A stretch of DNA of 64,000 nucleotides, from assembly GCA_002414665.1 (NCBI GenBank), contig DIAF01000015.1, positions 62,001 through 126,000 of the forward strand, given 5' to 3'. A program made the position numbers and the translations under genes. Shown in pieces: positions 17,937-27,278 of the stretch (position 1 is the first letter of the stretch; every line of letters starts with the position of its first letter). The notes beneath the pieces were generated by a model. The model searched no databases, was not told where the DNA came from, and was given only the letters and a program-made list of their open reading frames with translations. This stretch comes from Halieaceae bacterium UBA5085 (lineage in GTDB: Bacteria > Pseudomonadota > Gammaproteobacteria > Pseudomonadales > Halieaceae).

Positions 17937-19496
17937 ATGATAAGAGCTGCGGACAACACACCTATCCTGGTAGGCGCGGGACAATACACCGATCATACCG
18001 ACGCGCCGAATTACGCGGCGCTTTCTCCCCAGTCTCTGGCGGCCAGAGCCCTGGAGCGCGCCATTTTCGACGCAGGTATCGGGTCAGCCAGACAGTCTGT
18101 CGATGCGCTGGTCGCTGTGCGGACAGTTGCGGATTCCTTGCCCTCGGAGCAGTACCCACTGGTGGCTCCGTTCGGCGGCCCTGACAATTTTCCCCGTGCC
18201 GTCGCGCGGCAGGCGGGGTGCGATCCGCATACGGCAATCTACTCCATTGCCTGTGGCGATGAGCCGCAGTTGCTGGTGGGTGAAATGGCGGAGCGCATTG
18301 CCGCTGGCGAGTTCAAGCTGGTTGCACTCTGTGGCGCAGAAGCCGCAGCCACCACCCGCCTCGCCCAACGCCAGGGGCAAGTCCTTGATTGGTCCGAAGC
18401 AGTGGGCGGTCAATGTGATGACCGCGGTGCCTGTATCGAAGGCCTCCGGGGGTCCCAGATGGCACAACACGGAATGGAAATGCCCCTGGACATCTACCCG
18501 CTCTTCGAGCACGCCCGGCGCTATCGGCTCAAGGCAAGCGCAGACGACTATGCGCTGATGATGGCTGAGCTACTCGAAGGGTTTAATCAGGTCGCCCGGA
18601 AGAACCCTTACGCGACTTACCGCAATGCCTTGACCCAAGCTGACATCGTCTCTGTCACCGAGCACAATCGAATGGTTGTCTATCCGTACACCAAAGCCTG
18701 TGTCGCAAGGGATGCGGTCAATCAGGGCGCTGCGGTGTTAATGACCAGTGTCGGCAACGCACAAAGGCTGGGTATTGACCCTGCCAAATGGGTCTATTTG
18801 CACAGCTACGCCAGTGCCGCTGAGGCGCCGGTAGTCTCTCGCGCTCGCCTCGATACCTCCGTCGCCATGACGAGAGCCTACGAGCAAGCACTGGCATCGG
18901 CACAGATATCCATGGCTCACATTAAGCATATGGATCTTTACAGCTGTTTCCCCATCGCCGTCTTCATTGCCCTGGAGGCACTGGGGATAGATGCCCGCGA
19001 TCCCCGTGCGCTGACCGTCACCGGTGGTTTGCCTTACTTTGGTGGTCCCGGTAACAACTACACCATGCATGCCATAGCCAGCATGATCGAAACGCTGCGG
19101 GGTGATCGTGGGAGCTATGGCTTGGTGGGAGCCAATGGGGGGTATCTGTCAAAACATGCAGTCGGTGTTTACTCCACCCGCCCTCCTGCAGAGTGGCATC
19201 CCTGTTCCAGCAAGGCACTGCAGGCATCGCTGGACCGAATCGAGCCGCGATGCTTTGAACCTAACCCTCGCGGGCCAGGGGTTGTTGAAAGCTTTTCTGT
19301 TGTGCCGATTCGCGGGGGCTTTCGATCGGCGATCCTGGGCGCACTGACCGAGTCAGGTCGGCGTTTTGTGGCTCATAGCTGCGACAGTCAGTCTATTGCG
19401 GACAACCTGATCACCGGTGAAGCCATTGGTCGTGCCGTGATGGTGCATCCCTCTCAAGATGGCCGTAATGAATTTTCGTTCAACCTGGACCACTGA
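17937..19496 (+). CDS. Thiolase-like acetyl-CoA acetyltransferase (TLP1-type)
   Basis: 519 residues. The N-terminus PILVGAGQYTD and the length, with an extra C-terminal domain after about residue 400, match thiolase-like protein 1 (TLP1) enzymes. The usual nucleophile context CSSG is replaced by ACGDEPQ, as this subgroup often departs from true thiolases. A conserved GG-containing region (VTGGLPYFGGPGNNY) is present. Its reaction is uncertain: CoA-ester binding is likely, thiolytic cleavage is not proven. The ATG at 17937 is chosen because the family N-terminus begins there; no strong ribosome site is seen. It is divergent from the acyl-CoA synthetase, sharing a 156-base intergenic region. 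Confidence 0.82.
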   Translation: MIRAADNTPILVGAGQYTDHTDAPNYAALSPQSLAARALERAIFDAGIGSARQSVDALVAVRTVADSLPSEQYPLVAPFGGPDNFPRAVARQAGCDPHTAIYSIACGDEPQLLVGEMAERIAAGEFKLVALCGAEAAATTRLAQRQGQVLDWSEAVGGQCDDRGACIEGLRGSQMAQHGMEMPLDIYPLFEHARRYRLKASADDYALMMAELLEGFNQVARKNPYATYRNALTQADIVSVTEHNRMVVYPYTKACVARDAVNQGAAVLMTSVGNAQRLGIDPAKWVYLHSYASAAEAPVVSRARLDTSVAMTRAYEQALASAQISMAHIKHMDLYSCFPIAVFIALEALGIDARDPRALTVTGGLPYFGGPGNNYTMHAIASMIETLRGDRGSYGLVGANGGYLSKHAVGVYSTRPPAEWHPCSSKALQASLDRIEPRCFEPNPRGPGVVESFSVVPIRGGFRSAILGALTESGRRFVAHSCDSQSIADNLITGEAIGRAVMVHPSQDGRNEFSFNLDH

Positions 19497-19569
19497 CTGC
19501 TGGGCGCAGCTGCCAATCGACGCCAAGTTTGCTGGGTATCTACGCGCCAGGAAAGGACACGTTTGAGGA

Positions 19570-19646
<77 letters not shown>

Positions 19647-19782
19647 AAAACGGCGGCTGCGGGGTGGCTGATGCCTGCGGCCCGCACCCCTGTCAGGGGG
19701 AGCGGACTATAGCAAAGGCGCTCACGGCGCTCAATAGATGAAAAGCGGGCGCGGCGCCGGGTGCGGGCGTGTTAACGGCCGG

Positions 19783-20403
19783 CTACTCGTTGCCGGCGGC
19801 TTCCGGGCCCGGGGGGAAGGCCGCGAAAATGACCTCCGCCGCTTCGTTGTAGCGCGACTGGTCCTGCAGCTGTTTGCCGGTCAGACGCGATTGGGTGACG
19901 CCGCGCCATACTGAGCGCTGCATATCCGGGTCGATCATATCCACGATAAAGGTGCCTTCGGTGTAATCGCGCACGCTTACCTCGGTGGACATGCCCATGC
20001 AGGACCAGCAGTTGTACAGGCTGTAGCGGTTGTAGCCGTAGTACGTGCCCATGTAGCCGGGGCGCTCGTAGGTCTGCACATCCGTCTTGAACTGGGTGAG
20101 CAGGTGCCAGCTGACCAGCATGTCGGCGTCCGCGGGGTCGTCCACCAGTGCGATACCTTTCAGTGACAGGGCGTGGCGAATGGCAGTGTCGATGCGATCT
20201 TTCTGTATATCGCTGAGTTGTAGCGGATTGTCGCCCGCCACGGTGCCGGAGTCTTCAAGGAACGCTACGCTGCGCACCTGGCTGAAGTCATAGCCCGGTT
20301 TGTAGTCGACATCGGGCTTCGGTGGCCCGCTGGCACAGGCTGCCAGTACTAGCGCGAGGCTGCCGACGCAGGCTGTTTTGAATATCTTCAGTAGATTCGT
20401 CAC
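19783..20403 (-). CDS. DUF4136 family lipoprotein
   Basis: 206 residues with a signal peptide ending in a lipobox (VLAAC, Cys23), so it is probably an outer-membrane lipoprotein. The body shows the DUF4136 pattern: an early strand VRSVAFLED, a helix-rich middle DRIDTAIRHALSLKGIALV, then ADADMLVSWHLL, and a late segment TFIVDMIDPDMQRSVWRG. Function of the family is unknown. It lies between tRNA-Arg and another lipoprotein gene on the same strand, about 100 bases apart, with no evidence of coupling. Confidence 0.88.
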   Translation of the reverse strand: MTNLLKIFKTACVGSLALVLAACASGPPKPDVDYKPGYDFSQVRSVAFLEDSGTVAGDNPLQLSDIQKDRIDTAIRHALSLKGIALVDDPADADMLVSWHLLTQFKTDVQTYERPGYMGTYYGYNRYSLYNCWSCMGMSTEVSVRDYTEGTFIVDMIDPDMQRSVWRGVTQSRLTGKQLQDQSRYNEAAEVIFAAFPPGPEAAGNE

Positions 20404-20506
20404 GGGTTACCTTTGGGTGTTGTGATTCGTAAATGGTTTCGTCAGTTCCCTTAGACTCCGTGAGCGCTGTGGAGTTTCCCGGAAGTCGTCCGGGTGGTGC
20501 CTGGCG

Positions 20507-21559
20507 TCAACCGGCCGGCCTGCCTGCGCCTCCGCAGGGTTCAAGGGTCGCCTGCAGCGCCGCGACATGGCGTTTTGGTGCCTCTGCCCAGACTGCCAGG
20601 TCGGTATCCCGCTGGCGTTGCCAGTCGCGATAGGCTGGGGGCAAGGCGGAGCCGATCTGCCGTTCAAGCGCCTGCACCAGCGGCAACAGCTCATGTTGGC
20701 GGCGGCCGAGGTCTGCGGACCAGGGCTGCACCTCGCCGACGAAAAATTTTTCAATCACGTTGCCCAGCGTATCCGCCGCCGTCGGGCGAATCCGCTCACT
20801 GCACAAAGGCCCCGCCGCGCGCTGTTGCGCCAGCACCGCATCTCCGGCCTGCAGCCAGCCAGCCTGCAGTGCCTGTGCGCGGAGCAGAGCGCCACCGTCT
20901 CCCAGCGCGATCTCACTGAGCTGCAGCTCGAAGGCCATATTGTCGGCGCGGTAGTCACCCGCCAGCCAGCGCCGGACGCTGGCATTGATGTTGGACAGCG
21001 CGGTCAGCGGTGCGCTGCTGGTGTTCGCCGGGTAGTTCCGGAGGTTGTCCGGTGGCCGCCACAGGGCGCGATACTCGGGGCCCCCCAGGGTGGCGTTGAA
21101 GATCAGCGCCGGTAGCTGTTGCCGCTTCTGTTTATGGGCGCCTTCCAGTAATTCGGACAGCGCGGCCTCCCCCTGGCTGCGCTGGTAGTCGATACAGTCG
21201 GGTGCCAGTCGCAGGAACTCCAGTTCCAGCAGCAGCCGCTGGGAGTCGCTGGCCATGATGCCCAGGCTGCTGTTGCGCTTGCCGATGGTCACCTGCACGG
21301 CGCAGCCGGTGAGGGCGAGAAAGTCGAGGGTGCCCAGGTTGCCACTTTCCAGAGTGAGCTTGAGCTCGCCGCGTGCCGGAAGCCGCGGCAGGGCTGGCAG
21401 CTGGGGCTGGGGCGCCGTTTGCCCCAATGTGCGTTCCAGCCGCTGCACGTAGTCTGTCAATGCGGCGTCGGCGGGCTCGTCGCCGCATGCTGCCAGGGCA
21501 AGCAGGCCGGCAAGGAGTGTGCCGCGCAGGGTCCGGTTTCGCGGGGAGACTGTTTGCAT
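20507..21559 (-). CDS. DUF3080 family lipoprotein
   Basis: 350 residues; a signal peptide with lipobox LAAC (Cys25) marks it as a lipoprotein. The body fits DUF3080, found mainly in Gammaproteobacteria: a conserved region around LDFLALTGCAVQVTIGKRNS, the stretch LEFLRLAPDCIDYQRSQ, and Cys residues that may form disulfides. No biochemical role is known. It is separated from the GST gene by 45 bases and transcribed in the same direction. Confidence 0.88.
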   Translation of the reverse strand: MQTVSPRNRTLRGTLLAGLLALAACGDEPADAALTDYVQRLERTLGQTAPQPQLPALPRLPARGELKLTLESGNLGTLDFLALTGCAVQVTIGKRNSSLGIMASDSQRLLLELEFLRLAPDCIDYQRSQGEAALSELLEGAHKQKRQQLPALIFNATLGGPEYRALWRPPDNLRNYPANTSSAPLTALSNINASVRRWLAGDYRADNMAFELQLSEIALGDGGALLRAQALQAGWLQAGDAVLAQQRAAGPLCSERIRPTAADTLGNVIEKFFVGEVQPWSADLGRRQHELLPLVQALERQIGSALPPAYRDWQRQRDTDLAVWAEAPKRHVAALQATLEPCGGAGRPAG

Positions 21560-21604
21560 GGCGCTGTTATAACCGAATGTGCAGGGCCCCGGCGCCCACC
21601 CGGT

Positions 21605-22243
21605 TCACTGCTCGCCGGTGGCTGTCTCAAGGGCCGCCTTGGCGCGCGGCAGCCAGGCGTGGATATGACTGCACTCGTCGGGCACGCCGGCCTTGATCCA
21701 GCCAGCAAACTCCACGCAAACCAGCAGGTCGATGTCAGCCAGGGTAAAGTGCTCGCCGGCAAGAAACGGGCTTTTTGCCAGCGCGCGGTCGACCATGCGC
21801 CAGCCGGCCTCCAGGCGCTGTTTGCCGCGGTCAACCAGTGCCGGAATCTGTGCGACCTTCATCGGCCCGGGCAGGGCGCGGTCGGCGAAAGCCGGATTGC
21901 CGTTGCGAAACACCTCGGCAATCGCGTGGAACATGCTGTTGAAGAGCCGGTGGTTCCAGCTGATTACCTGGGCTTTTTCCAGTGCGGTGGTGCCCAGCAG
22001 CGGCTTCTCGGGATAGAGCGCCTCAAGATAGACGCAGGTACCGATGACTTCGGTGAGTACCGTGCCATCATCGAGTGCCAGCGCCGGTACGGTGCACATC
22101 GGGTTGACCTTGCGGAAGCTCTCCTCGAACTGCGCCTGCTTCATCATGTCGATCTGTACCGTGTCCAGCTTTATGCCCTTGTAGTCGAGAAACAGCTGCA
22201 GACGGCGGGGGTTGGGGGCTGGGTCGTAGGTGTAGAGTTTCAT
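21605..22243 (-). CDS. Glutathione S-transferase family protein
   Basis: 212 residues. An N-terminal thioredoxin-like domain (MKLYTYDPAPNPRRLQLFL to about residue 78, with the cis-Pro turn in MCTVPAL and the glutathione-contact segment DDGTVLTEVIGTCVYLE) is followed by an all-helical C-terminal domain containing FTLADIDLLVCVEFAGW. The N-terminus has no Cys or Tyr in the usual active-site turn (PAPNPRR), so the catalytic residue is unclear. Likely cytoplasmic conjugation or reduction of electrophiles. It is divergent from the cytochrome c5-like gene. Confidence 0.9.
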   Translation of the reverse strand: MKLYTYDPAPNPRRLQLFLDYKGIKLDTVQIDMMKQAQFEESFRKVNPMCTVPALALDDGTVLTEVIGTCVYLEALYPEKPLLGTTALEKAQVISWNHRLFNSMFHAIAEVFRNGNPAFADRALPGPMKVAQIPALVDRGKQRLEAGWRMVDRALAKSPFLAGEHFTLADIDLLVCVEFAGWIKAGVPDECSHIHAWLPRAKAALETATGEQ

Positions 22244-22327
22244 GCAGGCGCTCCGGGTTGTGTGCGGGTTTTTGGAACTATAGTACGGGCAAACGCCGCG
22301 CGCGTGCCAGCGGCGTGCAATGGCGAG

Positions 22328-22356
22328 TTTTCCCGCGGCCTATAACTGGCTATAAT
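22328..22356 (+). promoter_or_regulatory. Candidate sigma-70 promoter of the cytochrome c5-like gene
   Basis: A perfect -10 hexamer TATAAT at 22351-22356 lies 28 bases before the start codon. The -35 at 17-base spacing (TTTTCC) matches only 3 of 6 positions, so the promoter may need an activator. Confidence 0.4.
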
Positions 22357-22384
22357 GCGCGGCCAGTAACCAGAGGACTCTGTT

Positions 22385-22813
22385 GTGATGAGCCGATTTG
22401 TAGTGAGTGTAGTGGCGCTGTGTGCAGCCATGGCGGCGAGTGCTATCGAGCTGTCGGACAGCCAGAGGGCTGCCATTGAAGAGCGCATCAAGCCGATGGG
22501 CGAAGTATGCCTGCAGGGTGACGCCACCTGTGGCGGCGCCGCAGCAGCGGGTGCGGCAGCGGTCGCTCGCTCAGGCGAGGAAGTCTACAACGCGGCCTGC
22601 ATGGCCTGTCACATGACAGGTGCCGGCGGGGCTCCGGTAGTGGGCGACGCGACGGTCTGGGCGGAGCGCATTGCCAAGGGCATGGACGTGTTGCATGACC
22701 ACGGCATTAACGGCATTCCGGGCACCGGCATGATCGCCAAGGGCGGCTGCATGAGCTGTTCCGATGAGGAAGTGATGGCCGCGGTCGACTTTATGGTCGA
22801 GAACAGCCAGTAA
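22385..22813 (+). CDS. Cytochrome c5-like class I c-type cytochrome
   Basis: 142 residues counted from a GTG at 22385; an ATG follows directly at 22388, and an AGAGGA site 7-10 bases upstream fits either. A signal peptide (to about residue 20) exports it to the periplasm. Haem is attached at C72-x-x-C75-H76 (CMACH), with a Met axial ligand likely in GTGMIAKGG. The Cys pair in GCMSC is the disulfide typical of cytochrome c5. It is probably a soluble or membrane-attached electron carrier to a terminal oxidase. A strong terminator follows 17 bases after the stop, so it is a single-gene unit. Confidence 0.93.
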   Translation: MMSRFVVSVVALCAAMAASAIELSDSQRAAIEERIKPMGEVCLQGDATCGGAAAAGAAAVARSGEEVYNAACMACHMTGAGGAPVVGDATVWAERIAKGMDVLHDHGINGIPGTGMIAKGGCMSCSDEEVMAAVDFMVENSQ

Positions 22814-22830
22814 CCTCCAGCGTTGTGAAA

Positions 22831-22861
22831 AACCGCCCCGCTTCGGCCGGGCGGTTTTTTT
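22831..22861 (+). terminator. Rho-independent terminator after the cytochrome c5-like gene
   Basis: An 8-bp stem AACCGCCC/GGGCGGTT closes a 10-base loop and is followed by seven T. It isolates the cytochrome gene from the efflux operon that starts about 80 bases later. Confidence 0.9.
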
Positions 22862-22939
22862 GTGTCCGGGGCGCACCTGTTGTTCCCCACCCCCCGCGCT
22901 CTGTTACAGTTGTCTGTCTACAGTATTGGGGGGCTCGGC

Positions 22940-24082
22940 GTGTCAGGCATGACGTTATTGATTCGCGCAACGGGCGCGCTCAGCGTACTCTCGCTGATCG
23001 CTTGCTCCGAGCCCTCACCACCGCCTCCGCCGGTGGGTGTGGTGGTGGACACAGTCCGCGTAGAGCCCTATCAGGCACGCTCGGTGTATGTGGGGCGACT
23101 GGTCGCCCGCGATGATGTGACCATCCGTGCCAGTGTCAGTGGTTACCTGCAGGAGCGCCGTTTTGTCGAGGGGGAGCAGGTAGAAGCGGGGGACGTACTC
23201 TATGTGATTGACCCCGCGGAGTACGCTGCGGCGCTGGCCATCGCCCGGGCAGACCTCGCTGCGGCCAAAGCCAACCAGAACAATGCCGAGCGCAACTACC
23301 GGCGCGGCCTGGAGTTGTTGCCGAAAGGTGCGATTTCCCAGGTGGAGATGGACAACCTCACGGCACTGAAGCTGGATGCCGATGCCCGCATTGAGGCGGC
23401 CCAGGCGCAGGTGAAGGCCGCGGAGGTCAACCTCGGATTCACCACCATCAAGGCGCCGATCAGCGGCCGCATCGGCCGCAGCCAGGTGAGCCCCGGCGAC
23501 CTGGTGGGCCCGAGTAGCGGCGATCTCACCACCCTGGTCAGCATCGACCCTATTGAGGCGCTGTTCCAGGTGTCGGAAGCCACCTACATCGACCAGATCA
23601 GCCAGCGGGTAACGGCCAATCCCTCGGTGGACGACCTGCAGGGAGTCGAGGTGACCCTGGAACTCGCCGATGGCCTGGAATACCCCGAGGTGGGGCAGAT
23701 CGACTACTTCGGCAACCGGATTGACGCAACGACTGGCACCATGGAAGCCCGCGCCCGCATCCCCAACCCCTATGGGCTGCTGGTGCCCGGCCAGTATGTG
23801 CGCGTTACCCTGCAGGACACGGCGCTGGAAGAGGGGTTGTTTGTCCCCCTCGCGGCAGTACAGGCGGACCAGCAGGGCGCGTTTGTGCTGGTGGTGTCGG
23901 ACCAGAACACTGTGCAGCGCAACAACCTGCAACTCGGTGAGCGGGTCGACGATATGGTGCTGGTGACGGACGGGCTGGCAGCGGGTGACCGTGTCATCGT
24001 ACGTGGCCTGCAGCAGGTGCGCCCGGGCATGCCGGTGGCGATCACCGCGACGGTGGGCGCCAACGGCGACGAGGGCCGCTGA
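22940..24082 (+). CDS. RND efflux periplasmic adaptor (membrane fusion protein), lipoprotein
   Basis: 380 residues from a GTG at 22940, which has GGGGGG 7 bases upstream; an ATG at 22949 is the alternative. The signal peptide ends in a lipobox (SLIAC). The order of domains is typical: barrel-sandwich half (VTIRASVSGYLQERRFVEGE), alpha-helical hairpin (about 100-165, ADLAAAKANQNNAERNY), second half (TTIKAPISGRIGRSQVSPGD), beta-barrel and membrane-proximal domain. It links the inner-membrane RND pump to an outer-membrane TolC-type channel, for which no gene is seen in this window. The stop overlaps the pump gene start, so the pair is co-translated. Confidence 0.94.
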   Translation: MSGMTLLIRATGALSVLSLIACSEPSPPPPPVGVVVDTVRVEPYQARSVYVGRLVARDDVTIRASVSGYLQERRFVEGEQVEAGDVLYVIDPAEYAAALAIARADLAAAKANQNNAERNYRRGLELLPKGAISQVEMDNLTALKLDADARIEAAQAQVKAAEVNLGFTTIKAPISGRIGRSQVSPGDLVGPSSGDLTTLVSIDPIEALFQVSEATYIDQISQRVTANPSVDDLQGVEVTLELADGLEYPEVGQIDYFGNRIDATTGTMEARARIPNPYGLLVPGQYVRVTLQDTALEEGLFVPLAAVQADQQGAFVLVVSDQNTVQRNNLQLGERVDDMVLVTDGLAAGDRVIVRGLQQVRPGMPVAITATVGANGDEGR

Positions 24083-27000
24083 TGTTCAGTGCGTTTTTTA
24101 TCCGGCGCCCGAAGTTCGCGCTGGTGATATCCATTGTGCTCACGTTGCTCGGCAGCCTGGCCCTGCGTTTTCTGCCAATCAACGAGTATCCCCCGATCGC
24201 ACCCCCCAACATCGTGGTGTCTGCCGTCTACCCGGGTGCCGCAGCCGAAGTGGTCGAGATGGCGGTAGGTGCGCCCATCGAGGACGCGGTGAATGGGGTT
24301 GAGGATATGCTGTATATGTCCTCCAAGAGTGCCAACGACGGCAGCTATTCCCTGACGATCACCTTTGCCATCGGCACCGATGCCGACATGGCTCTGGTAC
24401 GGGTGCAGAACCGCGTCAAGCTGGCGGAGCCCTCACTGCCCGCGGAGGTGACCGCCCGCGGGCTGAAGATTGCGGAACGCGCGCCGGACATGCTGAAGAT
24501 CATCAGCTTTACCTCGCCGGACGAGTCGCTGGATTACAAGTTTCTTTCCAACTACGTGAAGATCAACGTGGCTGGCGCGCTCAGCCGGGTCCCGGGCATT
24601 TCCGGTGCAGATGTGATGGGCCAGGCGGACTACGCCATGCGCCTGTGGCTGGACCCGGACAAGATGGCCAATCGCGGTCTGTCGGTGACGGACATCCAGG
24701 CGGCCCTGCGCGAGCAGAATGTGCAGGTCGCGGCGGGCAAGATTGGTGGTCCGCCCTTTGACCAGCGGATGGAAACCGAGTTTACCCTGCGAGTGAAGGG
24801 CCGCCTGCAGGATGTGGCGGAATTTGAAAGCATCGTGCTGCGCGCTCGCCCGGATGGCTCGGCGATTTACCTGCGCGATGTGGCGCGGGTGGAACTGGGC
24901 CAGTCGTCCTACGGTTTCTACGGTGAAATTGGCGGACGTCCTGCGGTCAACGTGGCGCTCTACCTGGCGTCGGACGCCAACGCGCTGGAGGTGGGCGAGG
25001 CGGTGGATGCACTGGTGGCGGACCTGGCGCAGGCCTTCCCTGCGGGCATGGCCTACCAGATCAACTACGACACCACGCGCTATGTGTCGACGGCCGTAGC
25101 GCAGGTATTGCAGTCACTGCTGGTGGCGGTGCTGCTGGTGGTGCTCATCACCTTCCTGTTCCTCGGCAGCCTGCGAGCGACCCTGGTGCCGGCGGTGACC
25201 ATTCCGGTGTCCCTGGTCTCATCGCTGGCCGTCCTTTTTCTGCTGGGCATGTCGATCAACACCATGACCCTGTTTGCACTGATTCTGGCGATCGGGGTGG
25301 TGGTCGATGATGCCATTCTGGTGATTGAGAACTGCGACCGGCACCTGCGCGAGGATCCGGAACTGCAGCCGCGCGATGCCGCCCTGCAGACCATGCGCGA
25401 GGTGGGTGGTGCCATCGTTGCTACAACGCTGGTGCTGTTGGCGGTGTTTCTGCCAGTGGCGGCACTGCCCGGCATCACTGGCGAGATGTACCGGCAGTTC
25501 GGGGTGACCATCTGTGTCGCGGTGGTGTTTTCATCCGTCAACGCACTGACCCTGAGTCCGGCGCTCTGCGCCCTGCTGCTCAGGCGTGGCGGGCAGCGCG
25601 ACGCCGGCTGGTACCGGATATTCCTCGCGGGATTTGCCCGCGTCACCGGCGGTTATACACGTGGCGTGGACTGGGTGCTGCGCAAGCTGGTGGTGGTTGG
25701 GTTGATTTTCCTCGCCTGGATGGGTGCGCTGGCTGTGGGTGTGATCGCCACGCCTACCGCGCTGGTGCCGGATGAGGACAAGGGCGCCCTGTTGGTGAAC
25801 ATCCAGCTGCCGGATGCCGCCTCGCTGCTGCGCACCCGGGATGCGGTACGTAAAGTGTCAGACATCATCGCTACCGATGGGGCGGTACAGAGCGTCACTG
25901 AAGTGACCGGATTTTCCATACTCACCGGCGCCATGGCGAGCAACGCCGCCACCCTGTTCGTGGTGCTGCGGCACTGGGACGATCGGCAGCGGGCGGAGGA
26001 GTTGGTGTTCAACGTGGCACAGCGCATCAACCGACAGGCCTTCCGGCAGGTGCCGGAGGCGCAGGTGGTGGCCATTGCACCGCCTGCCATCCCCGGCATG
26101 GGCGCCGTGGGAGGCCTGGAGTTGATGCTGCAGGACACCCTGTCGCGCGGTCCCGCCGAGCTGGCCGCCGTGTTGAACAATTTCATTGTTGAAAGCAACG
26201 CGCACCCGGCGCTGGCCAGCGTGTTCAGCACCTTCCGTGCCAACGTACCGCAGTACTTCATCGACGTTGACCGGGTGAAAGCCAAGAACCTCGGCGTACC
26301 GTTGAGTGAGGTGTTCCTTACGCTGCAGGCGCAGCTGGGGTCCCTGTATATCAACGACTTTAACAAATTCGGCCAGACCTACCAGGTGACCATGCAGGCT
26401 GATGCGCCCTTTCGTGCCGACCTGGAGGGCCTGGAACATTTCTACCTGAAGTCAGGCAGCGGGGAGATGGTGCCCCTGAGTACACTGGTGCGCAGCAATC
26501 TCACCCTGGGGCCGGATGTCACTCAGCGCTACAACCTCTACCGCGCGGCCACGGTGCGCGGGAATGTGGCGCCGGGTTTCAGCAGCGGCGACGGTATGCG
26601 GGCCTTCGAGTCGGTCGCGGGCTCGTTGCCCGACGGTTACCGCGTGGCCTGGACCGGCGCCGCGTTCCAGCAGCAGCAGGCGGGCAATACGGCGGTGCTC
26701 GGTTTTGTCCTCGCGCTGGTGTTTGTCTACCTGTTCCTCGTTGCACAGTATGAAAGCTGGTCGGTTCCCATCGCCATTATCCTGGTGGTGCCGATGGCGA
26801 TCGGTGGCGCAATTGTCGCGCTGCTGCTCACCGGCCAGGCGCTGAACCTGTATGCACAAATCGGGCTGGTATTGCTTATCGCCATGGCGGCGAAGAATGC
26901 GATCCTGATCGTGGAGTTTGCCCGCCAGTTGCGCGAGGACAGTGGCCGGGGAATCATCGAGGCGGCGGCGGAGGCCGGTCGGCTGCGATTCCGGGCGGTG

Positions 27001-27225
27001 TGCATGACCGCGGTGTCGTTCATCCTGGGCATTCTGCCGCTGGTGTTCGCTACCGGTGCCGGCGCTTTCGGCCAGCGCTCGCTCGGCATCACGGTGTTTG
27101 GCGGCATGCTGGCGGCACTGTTGGTCGGCACATTCTTTATTCCCGGTTTTTACGCGATTGTGCAGGGTCTGCGGGAGCGCGTTAAACAGCGTCTGGGCAT
27201 AGGCCGGGCTGATGTAAACGCGTAG
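24082..27225 (+). CDS. RND multidrug efflux permease, HAE-1 (AcrB-like) family
   Basis: 1047 residues, normal for AcrB-type pumps. It has 12 predicted membrane helices and two large periplasmic loops (about 30-340 and 560-870). The proton-relay residues are present: D409-D410 in VVVDDAILVIEN and K938 in MAAKNAILIVEF. It exports hydrophobic compounds driven by proton influx. The gene overlaps the adaptor by one base (TGATG). The nearby AraC-type gene starts 53 bases after the stop and could control it, but operon membership is not shown. Substrate range cannot be read from sequence. Confidence 0.95.
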   Translation: MFSAFFIRRPKFALVISIVLTLLGSLALRFLPINEYPPIAPPNIVVSAVYPGAAAEVVEMAVGAPIEDAVNGVEDMLYMSSKSANDGSYSLTITFAIGTDADMALVRVQNRVKLAEPSLPAEVTARGLKIAERAPDMLKIISFTSPDESLDYKFLSNYVKINVAGALSRVPGISGADVMGQADYAMRLWLDPDKMANRGLSVTDIQAALREQNVQVAAGKIGGPPFDQRMETEFTLRVKGRLQDVAEFESIVLRARPDGSAIYLRDVARVELGQSSYGFYGEIGGRPAVNVALYLASDANALEVGEAVDALVADLAQAFPAGMAYQINYDTTRYVSTAVAQVLQSLLVAVLLVVLITFLFLGSLRATLVPAVTIPVSLVSSLAVLFLLGMSINTMTLFALILAIGVVVDDAILVIENCDRHLREDPELQPRDAALQTMREVGGAIVATTLVLLAVFLPVAALPGITGEMYRQFGVTICVAVVFSSVNALTLSPALCALLLRRGGQRDAGWYRIFLAGFARVTGGYTRGVDWVLRKLVVVGLIFLAWMGALAVGVIATPTALVPDEDKGALLVNIQLPDAASLLRTRDAVRKVSDIIATDGAVQSVTEVTGFSILTGAMASNAATLFVVLRHWDDRQRAEELVFNVAQRINRQAFRQVPEAQVVAIAPPAIPGMGAVGGLELMLQDTLSRGPAELAAVLNNFIVESNAHPALASVFSTFRANVPQYFIDVDRVKAKNLGVPLSEVFLTLQAQLGSLYINDFNKFGQTYQVTMQADAPFRADLEGLEHFYLKSGSGEMVPLSTLVRSNLTLGPDVTQRYNLYRAATVRGNVAPGFSSGDGMRAFESVAGSLPDGYRVAWTGAAFQQQQAGNTAVLGFVLALVFVYLFLVAQYESWSVPIAIILVVPMAIGGAIVALLLTGQALNLYAQIGLVLLIAMAAKNAILIVEFARQLREDSGRGIIEAAAEAGRLRFRAVCMTAVSFILGILPLVFATGAGAFGQRSLGITVFGGMLAALLVGTFFIPGFYAIVQGLRERVKQRLGIGRADVNA

Positions 27226-27244
27226 CGGCCGAGCTGGCCGCTAC
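27222..27244 (+). other. 9-bp perfect hairpin at the end of the RND pump gene
   Basis: GTAGCGGCC, a loop GAGCT, then GGCCGCTAC. The stem includes the TAG stop codon of the pump gene. No T-run follows, so it is not a classical terminator; it may protect the 3' end of the efflux mRNA or attenuate read-through into the AraC gene. Confidence 0.5.
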
Positions 27245-27278
27245 CTGCAGCGCCACTTATACTGGCGCTCTCGGCAAC

